Assembly (NCBI GenBank): GCA_007133715.1
Contig: SLMF01000491.1
Span: forward strand, 1-11,041
Source: Planctomycetaceae bacterium
GTDB taxonomy: Bacteria > Planctomycetota > Planctomycetia > Pirellulales > Pirellulaceae
Direction of reading: 5' to 3'
DNA: 11,041 nt
The position numbers were made by a program, and so were the translations under genes. Shown piece by piece: positions 7,654 to 11,041 of this stretch (position 1 is its first letter; the number at the start of each line of letters is the position of its first letter). Below the pieces are notes generated by a model that had not been told where the DNA came from, did not search any database, and saw nothing but the letters and a program-made list of their open reading frames with translations.

Positions 7654-8442
7654 GTGGTTGCAAGAATAGTTGGGGGTATCGTGTTTCTGATCGCCGGGCT
7701 GCTGATCGGTGGCGGTGTGGCGGCGGCGGACGAGGCTTTGGACCGGGCGTTCGAGGTGTTGGCAACCTATGACTGGGGCAGTGAGCGGGCCCCGTTACAG
7801 GCGTTGGACCGGGCAGTGGTCGGCGCGCATGGCGACCAGCAGGCGGCCCGGCACCTGGAAAACCGCTTGGTGGAAGCGTTAGAAGCGGCGACCACCCGTG
7901 CCGCCAAGGACTATCTGTGCCGCCAGTTGAGTCTGGTCGGTTCGGCTGCCTGCGTGCCGGCGGTAGCGGGACTGCTGGCGGATGAGGAGCTATCGCACAT
8001 GGCGCGTTACGCGTTGCAGCGGATCCCGGCTCCGGCCGCAGCGGCCGCCTTGCGCGAGGCGGTTTCTCAGCTGGAAGGGAACCTGCAGATCGGCGTGATC
8101 CACTCGTTGGGCGTACGCCGTGATGCGGAGAGCGCCGGGGCCTTGATCGAATTGCTGGATGCGGCGGACCAGCAGGTGGCGGCCGCAGCGGCCGCCGCGT
8201 TGGGGCAGATTGCCAATCCGGCGGCCCGCGAAGCCTTGGCCGAATTCCAGCAGCGGGCCCCGGCGGCCCTCCAGTTGGCCGCCGCCGATGCCTACTTGGC
8301 CTGCGCCGAACGGCTGCTGGCCGACGGCCAGCGGACCCAAGCCGTCGCCATCTACCGGACCCTGGCAACCGCCGAGCAACCGGCCCCTATCCGTTTGGCT
8401 GCCACCCGCGGGATGCTGGCCGCAACCCGGCAGTCCGACTAG
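7654..8442 (+). CDS. Exported HEAT-repeat protein, possible N-terminal half of a split protein
   Basis: A 262-residue protein starting at a GTG, seven bases after AGGAG. This start gives a clean signal peptide: MVAR, hydrophobic residues 5-22, likely cut at VAAA before DEALD. An in-frame ATG at 7597 would bury that signal behind 19 charged residues. The mature chain is alpha-helical with HEAT/PBS-lyase-type repeats: ACVPAVAGLLADEELSHMARYAL (99-121), where SHMARYALQRIP is typical, SAGALIELLDAADQQVAAAAAAALGQI (160-186), and a final AVAIYRTLA...IRLAATRGML (230-255). Such repeats form a curved protein-binding scaffold; no enzyme site is visible. From memory, this sequence type (FEVLATYDWGSERAPLQALD and onward) begins a planctomycete family that normally runs on into a second HEAT block in the same chain. 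Here the chain stops at a TAG that belongs to the repeat at 8440-8493, and a second HEAT gene follows. It lies 101 bases after the oxidoreductase gene. Confidence 0.85.
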   Translation: MVARIVGGIVFLIAGLLIGGGVAAADEALDRAFEVLATYDWGSERAPLQALDRAVVGAHGDQQAARHLENRLVEALEAATTRAAKDYLCRQLSLVGSAACVPAVAGLLADEELSHMARYALQRIPAPAAAAALREAVSQLEGNLQIGVIHSLGVRRDAESAGALIELLDAADQQVAAAAAAALGQIANPAAREALAEFQQRAPAALQLAAADAYLACAERLLADGQRTQAVAIYRTLATAEQPAPIRLAATRGMLAATRQSD

Positions 8443-8493
8443 GGCCGCAAATCACGCATGATTAGGCCACCAAGCCAGAAGTTGCCTGCTGTG
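8440..8493 (+). repeat. Dispersed 54-base repeat, copy 1
   Basis: This segment aligns by hand with 10840-10893 at 41 of 55 columns (one gap in each). Both begin TAGnGCCGCAAATCA. Both keep a 12-base imperfect palindrome at the same offset (ATCACGCATGAT at 8451-8462 here, ATCAGAACTGAT in copy 2), with different centres but the same ATCA/TGAT arms. Both then have TAGGCCA and end in a TGCyTGCTG block. Conservation of the arms suggests that the structure, not coding, is kept. The first three bases are the stop codon of the HEAT gene. It is followed at once by GCCCAACCTACGG (8493-8505), the exact reverse complement of 10899-10911 beside copy 2. Confidence 0.7.
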
Positions 8494-8578
8494 CCCAACC
8501 TACGGACCGTTTTAATAAAGGTCGTTCGAGCTGTTTCCGTTCCCTATTACGTGGGTAACGTCACTTGCAATTTGCGGC
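8444..8578. mobile_element. Possible MITE-like element with 9-base inverted ends
   Basis: The interval starts with GCCGCAAAT (8444-8452), the end of the dispersed repeat, and finishes with ATTTGCGGC (8570-8578), its exact reverse complement, enclosing 135 bases without a coding frame. Inside lie the repeat body, the GCCCAACCTACGG motif (8493-8505) and a short GACC/GGTC stem (8505-8508 with 8520-8523). No target-site duplication is evident and no transposase is encoded, so this is a candidate only. It could instead be a REP-like structured repeat with a chance inverted end. Confidence 0.35.
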
Positions 8579-8623
8579 ACCAAAGAAAACATCAAAGACC
8601 CGCAACCAACGGAGGAGCTTTTC

Positions 8624-9997
8624 GTGAGAAGCACTGGCATCAGACGGCTGGCCCGGAGCAGCTTGCTGCTGGCCTGGCTGACGGTAACGCACACTGCCAG
8701 CCTGCCCGCCCCGGCAGCCGACTCGGACGCCCCTGACCAGGCGCTGCTCGAGATGATCGTCGACCTGCTCCGCGAAACCGATCGCGATCTGCGGGCGCTG
8801 GGATGGCAGCAGGTGCGGGAGGAAGTCCCGGGAGCGGCGGCAACGCAGCGATTCGTGGAACTGCTGCCGCTGTTGCTGCCGGAAGCCCAGGCGGGTCTGA
8901 TCGAGGCACTGGGCGAACGGGGCGACCCGCACGCGCGGGTCGCCGTGGTGGCCGCGTTGGACAGCGACCACGCGCCGGTACGGGTTGCGGCTCTCCGAGC
9001 GCTGGGTAGCCTGGGCGGGGCGGGCGATATCCCGCGTTTGGCAACCATCGCCGCCACCGGCTTGGATGACGAACAGCGGGCGGCGGCCCAAGCTTTGCTC
9101 CGCCTCCGCGGCGACGACATCCATCCGGCCATGGTTTCCGTCAGCGAATCGGCCCAGCCGGGGGTGCGGGCCCAATTGCTGAACGCCCTGGGCGCTCGCA
9201 ACGCCACCGATACCTTGCCGGCGGTACTCCAGGCCGCTCGCCACAGCGATCTGACGGTCCAGACCGCAGCACTCCAGGCCCTGCGGCAATTGGCGGCTCC
9301 CGCCGATACGCAGCAGCTGGTAGAACTGCTGACGGGATCCCGTTTGAACACCGCGGCCGCCCGAGAACACCTGCTGCAAATCCTGCTGACCCTCGCCAGT
9401 CGCGGGGGCGAAACCTGTGTGCCGGCACTCCGCGAGGGCTTGGAACAAACGGATGAAAGCGGCCAAATCCTGCTGCTGCAGGCCCTGGCCCGCGCGGGCG
9501 GGCCTGCCGCGCGAGAGACCCTGCTCGCGTTTTTGGAAAGCCAGACTCCGACCGTTCGCCTGGAATCCCTGCGGCTCCTCGCTAACTGCTCGGACCCGGT
9601 ACTCGTCCCGCCCTTGTTGGAAATTGCCCGCGGCGAGGAATTGCGGCCACACGTGCTGGCCCTCCGCGGATTGGTCCGGCTGGCCGATGCCCGAGACGAC
9701 CGGCCGGCAGATGCCAAATTGCTGGGCCAACTTTGGACGGCGGCGCGGCGGCCGGAGGAACAACGACTGATTCTGGCTGCTTACAGCCGAGCCCGCGGGG
9801 AGGAGACGTTGACCCAGCTGGTTTCATTGTTGGACGACAGCCACCTGACGGAGGAGATCGCCTGGGCCATCGTGGCCGTTGCCGAGCGTTCCGACCATTC
9901 AGAGGCGGTAGGTCCGGCCTTGCAACGCGTACTTGAAGTCACGCAACATGCCTGGGCCCGCGAGCGCGCGGAACAGATTATCGAGGAGGAACGTTGA
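8624..9997 (+). CDS. Exported HEAT-repeat protein, possible C-terminal half of a split protein
   Basis: A 457-residue protein starting with GTG, eight bases after a strong GGAGG (8611-8615). Residues 1-32 form a signal peptide (basic RSTGIRRLARS, hydrophobic 12-21, probable cut at PAPAA before DSD). The rest is almost entirely helical repeat: for example ARVAVVAALDSDHAPVRVA (104-122), DTLPAVLQAARHSDLTVQTA (196-215), ARETLLAFLESQTPTVRLES (296-315) and VPPLLEIARGEELRPHVLAL (328-347). There is no catalytic motif, so a protein-interaction scaffold in the periplasm is the reasonable reading. From memory, the order of motifs (LPLLLPEAQAGLIEALGERGD, then HVLALRGLVRLAD, then RRPEEQRLILAAYS) matches the second half of the family whose first half is the preceding HEAT gene. 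Its stop TGA overlaps the ATG of the next gene by one base (TGATG), which indicates translational coupling. Confidence 0.9.
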   Translation: MRSTGIRRLARSSLLLAWLTVTHTASLPAPAADSDAPDQALLEMIVDLLRETDRDLRALGWQQVREEVPGAAATQRFVELLPLLLPEAQAGLIEALGERGDPHARVAVVAALDSDHAPVRVAALRALGSLGGAGDIPRLATIAATGLDDEQRAAAQALLRLRGDDIHPAMVSVSESAQPGVRAQLLNALGARNATDTLPAVLQAARHSDLTVQTAALQALRQLAAPADTQQLVELLTGSRLNTAAAREHLLQILLTLASRGGETCVPALREGLEQTDESGQILLLQALARAGGPAARETLLAFLESQTPTVRLESLRLLANCSDPVLVPPLLEIARGEELRPHVLALRGLVRLADARDDRPADAKLLGQLWTAARRPEEQRLILAAYSRARGEETLTQLVSLLDDSHLTEEIAWAIVAVAERSDHSEAVGPALQRVLEVTQHAWARERAEQIIEEER

Positions 9998-10797
9998 TGA
10001 ATCGGGGTGTGTGCTGGTTTGGGTATGCCGGGTGGTACCGGTTCGCCGGGCTGTATGGGGCCTTACTGTTCTGTCTTGGTTGCGGCCCGGGTGCGACGCC
10101 GGGGCCCGCGGTGGACGAGCCCGTTGCCAGTCCGGCAGCGGAAACCGACTCTTCGCCAGCAGACGCGGACGAATCTCCCGCTCCCTGGGCGGGCCTGACG
10201 CTGGTTCCGGTCAAGCTCGAGTTACCGGCTCCTGCATTTCGCGGGACTCCGGTTCCTCGCGATGTTCCGTTTGTGGAAGAGCCAGTGGGCGAGCCCCGAC
10301 CGCCGTTCCTCGCACCCGCCGGGACCCGGAATTTGGCTCGCGGTAAACGGGTCATCAGCAGCGATTTGGCCCCGCGTCAGGGGCAATTGGATTACGTGAC
10401 CAACGGCGATAAGGAAGCCTCCGATTTCGGCATTCTCGAATTGGGCCCGGGCATCCAATGGATACAGATCGATTTAGCGCAGACGTCGACCCTCTTTGCC
10501 ATGGTGGTCTGGCACCAGCATGCCGAAGCCCGCGTTTACCGCGATGTGGTGATTCAGATCAGCGACGACCCGGATTTTCTGGAATCGACCACGGTCTTCA
10601 ATAACGACCAAGACCATACGTCCGGCTTGGGCATCGGCAGCGACTGGGGTTACGTGGAAACATCGGAAGGCCGCTTGATCGACTGCCGTGGCGTCCAGGG
10701 CCGCTATGTGCGACTCTCCAGCCGCGGGAATCACTTGGATGAGTTCAACCACTACACGGAGGTCGAGGTCTATGGTCTGCCGGCGGCTACCGAGTGA
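9997..10797 (+). CDS. Probable lipoprotein with discoidin (F5/8 type C)-like domain
   Basis: A 266-residue protein whose ATG overlaps the stop of the HEAT gene; AGGAGG (9984-9989) seven bases upstream lies inside that gene. The N-terminus is a signal peptide with hydrophobic residues 17-28 ending in CLGC; Cys29 may be lipidated, although the lipobox is atypical because position -3 is Cys instead of Leu. Residues 30-108 are a low-complexity linker rich in Pro, Ala, Asp and Glu, the usual spacer of surface proteins. Residues 110-260 look like a galactose-binding-like discoidin/CBM32 fold: NLARGKRVISSDL (112-124), YVTNGDKEASDFG (133-145), WIQIDLAQTSTLFAMVVWH (155-173), YRDVVIQISDDPDF (181-194), the closing RYVRLSSRGN (236-245) and YTEVEVYGL (253-261). 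It probably binds a carbohydrate or another envelope ligand and works with the HEAT protein it is coupled to. Confidence 0.87.
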   Translation: MNRGVCWFGYAGWYRFAGLYGALLFCLGCGPGATPGPAVDEPVASPAAETDSSPADADESPAPWAGLTLVPVKLELPAPAFRGTPVPRDVPFVEEPVGEPRPPFLAPAGTRNLARGKRVISSDLAPRQGQLDYVTNGDKEASDFGILELGPGIQWIQIDLAQTSTLFAMVVWHQHAEARVYRDVVIQISDDPDFLESTTVFNNDQDHTSGLGIGSDWGYVETSEGRLIDCRGVQGRYVRLSSRGNHLDEFNHYTEVEVYGLPAATE

Positions 10798-10839
10798 GCG
10801 ATCCGGCTCCGTGCCTGCCACGCCTCCTGCCGCACCTGC

Positions 10840-10893
10840 TAGTGCCGCAAATCAGAACTGATAGGCCATGAAGGCCGGAATCTGCTTGCTGCG
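10840..10893 (+). repeat. Dispersed 54-base repeat, copy 2
   Basis: The second copy of the element at 8440-8493, same orientation, 43 bases after the discoidin lipoprotein gene. It begins TAGTGCCGCAAATCA, carries the palindrome ATCAGAACTGAT (10851-10862, arms of 5) and then a small hairpin GGCC-ATGAA-GGCC (10864-10876). It is directly followed by CCGTAGGTTGGGC (10899-10911), which beside copy 1 is present inverted. Both stems are at least as good as those of copy 1, so this may be the less decayed copy. Confidence 0.7.
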
Positions 10894-10905
10894 TCTCCCC
10901 GTAGG

Positions 10906-11000
10906 TTGGGCATTCAACCCAATGCCCCCGGCTCGCCCGGGGGATCGTTACGCTCCTTGCTAATGCGTGAAACGCCCCCTGGGCAAGCCGGGCCACCCAA
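10906..11000. repeat. Structured element: two hairpins within an outer stem
   Basis: Hairpin one pairs GGGCATT (10908-10914) with AATGCCC (10921-10927) around a CAACCC loop. Hairpin two is long and imperfect: 10927-10953 pairs with 10965-10992 around an 11-base loop, in blocks of 7 (CCCGGCT with AGCCGGG), 4 (GCCC with GGGC), 5 (GGGGG with CCCCC), 4 (CGTT with AACG) and 4 (ACGC with GCGT), separated by one- or two-base bulges, about 24 pairs in all. TTGGG (10906-10910) can also pair with CCCAA (10996-11000), partly competing with hairpin one. A rival local hairpin is CCCCCGG-CTCGC-CCGGGGG (10925-10943). There is no T-run, so it is not a classic terminator, although it could end or protect the transcript of the genes before it. 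Confidence 0.6.
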
Positions 11001-11041
11001 GAGAAACAAGGGGAGCGGGCGGAGGTAGCGAAGAGCGTGAA

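Larger units (their letters stand above)
10798..11041. other. Non-coding right end of the window
   Basis: These 244 bases contain the repeat copy and the hairpins and no supported gene. A 31-codon frame (10868-10963) and a 69-codon minus-strand frame cross the structured element but have no ribosome site or recognisable features. The last bases show GGAGG (11021-11025) 11 bases before a GTG (11037-11039), which could begin a gene beyond the window, but too little is visible to call it. Confidence 0.5.

Noticed and set aside
6197..8368. A 723-codon open frame on the minus strand opposite the oxidoreductase and HEAT genes
   Set aside because: It runs across two real genes and their gap, its composition is dominated by Pro, Arg and Gly, and it resembles no family. 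High GC makes stop codons rare in this frame.
10925..10943. The CCCCCGG/CCGGGGG hairpin as a rho-independent terminator
   Set aside because: The stem is perfect but no T-run follows on either strand, and it competes with the longer hairpin over the same bases.
10868..10963. A 31-codon plus-strand mini-gene within the right-end element
   Set aside because: The frame is produced by the repeat and hairpin arms, has no ribosome site, and most of it is base-paired structure.
11021..11041. Start of a further gene (GGAGG followed by GTG at 11037)
   Set aside because: The 11-base spacing is long and only one codon plus two bases are visible, so it cannot be supported.

Overview
The window reads as a chromosomal piece of a high-GC planctomycete, probably of the Pirellulales/Pirellulaceae type. 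This is inferred from gene content: a DUF1559 prepilin-like protein with the H-X9-DG tail beside a small lipoprotein, an exported fusion of a sulfatase-modifying-factor-like domain with a sialidase-like propeller, a Tat-exported Gfo/Idh/MocA oxidoreductase, and exported HEAT-repeat proteins. No rRNA, tRNA, CRISPR array, transposase or phage gene is visible.

Layout. On the minus strand, a DUF1559 prepilin-like gene (283-1344) is followed by a lipoprotein gene cut by the left edge (1-170). A 440-base divergent intergenic region (1345-1784) holds the best promoter of the window, for the minus-strand pair. From there everything runs on the plus strand: a 893-residue FGE-like/sialidase-like/LamG-like exported protein (1785-4466); a sodium:solute symporter 35 bases later (4502-5998); a Tat-signal oxidoreductase (6218-7552); a first exported HEAT protein (7654-8442); a second exported HEAT protein (8624-9997); and a probable lipoprotein with a discoidin-like domain whose ATG overlaps the previous stop (9997-10797). 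The last 244 bases hold no supported gene but contain a structured repeat.

How the genes may work together (inference): the fusion protein and the symporter look like one transcription unit for recognising or processing a glycan outside the cytoplasm and importing a small product. The oxidoreductase, HEAT proteins and discoidin lipoprotein are all predicted to be exported, so much of the set would act in the periplasm or at the envelope. The substrate cannot be read from the sequence.

The least ordinary signals are non-coding. A 54-base element occurs twice in the same orientation (8440-8493 and 10840-10893) and brackets the second HEAT gene plus the lipoprotein gene. The first copy carries the stop codon of the first HEAT gene and has a 9-base inverted copy of its own end at 8570-8578, so it looks like a small MITE- or REP-like element. 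The second copy continues into a long imperfect hairpin (10927-10992). The two HEAT genes on either side of the first copy resemble the front and back halves of a family I remember as one continuous chain, which suggests a split gene with this element at the junction.
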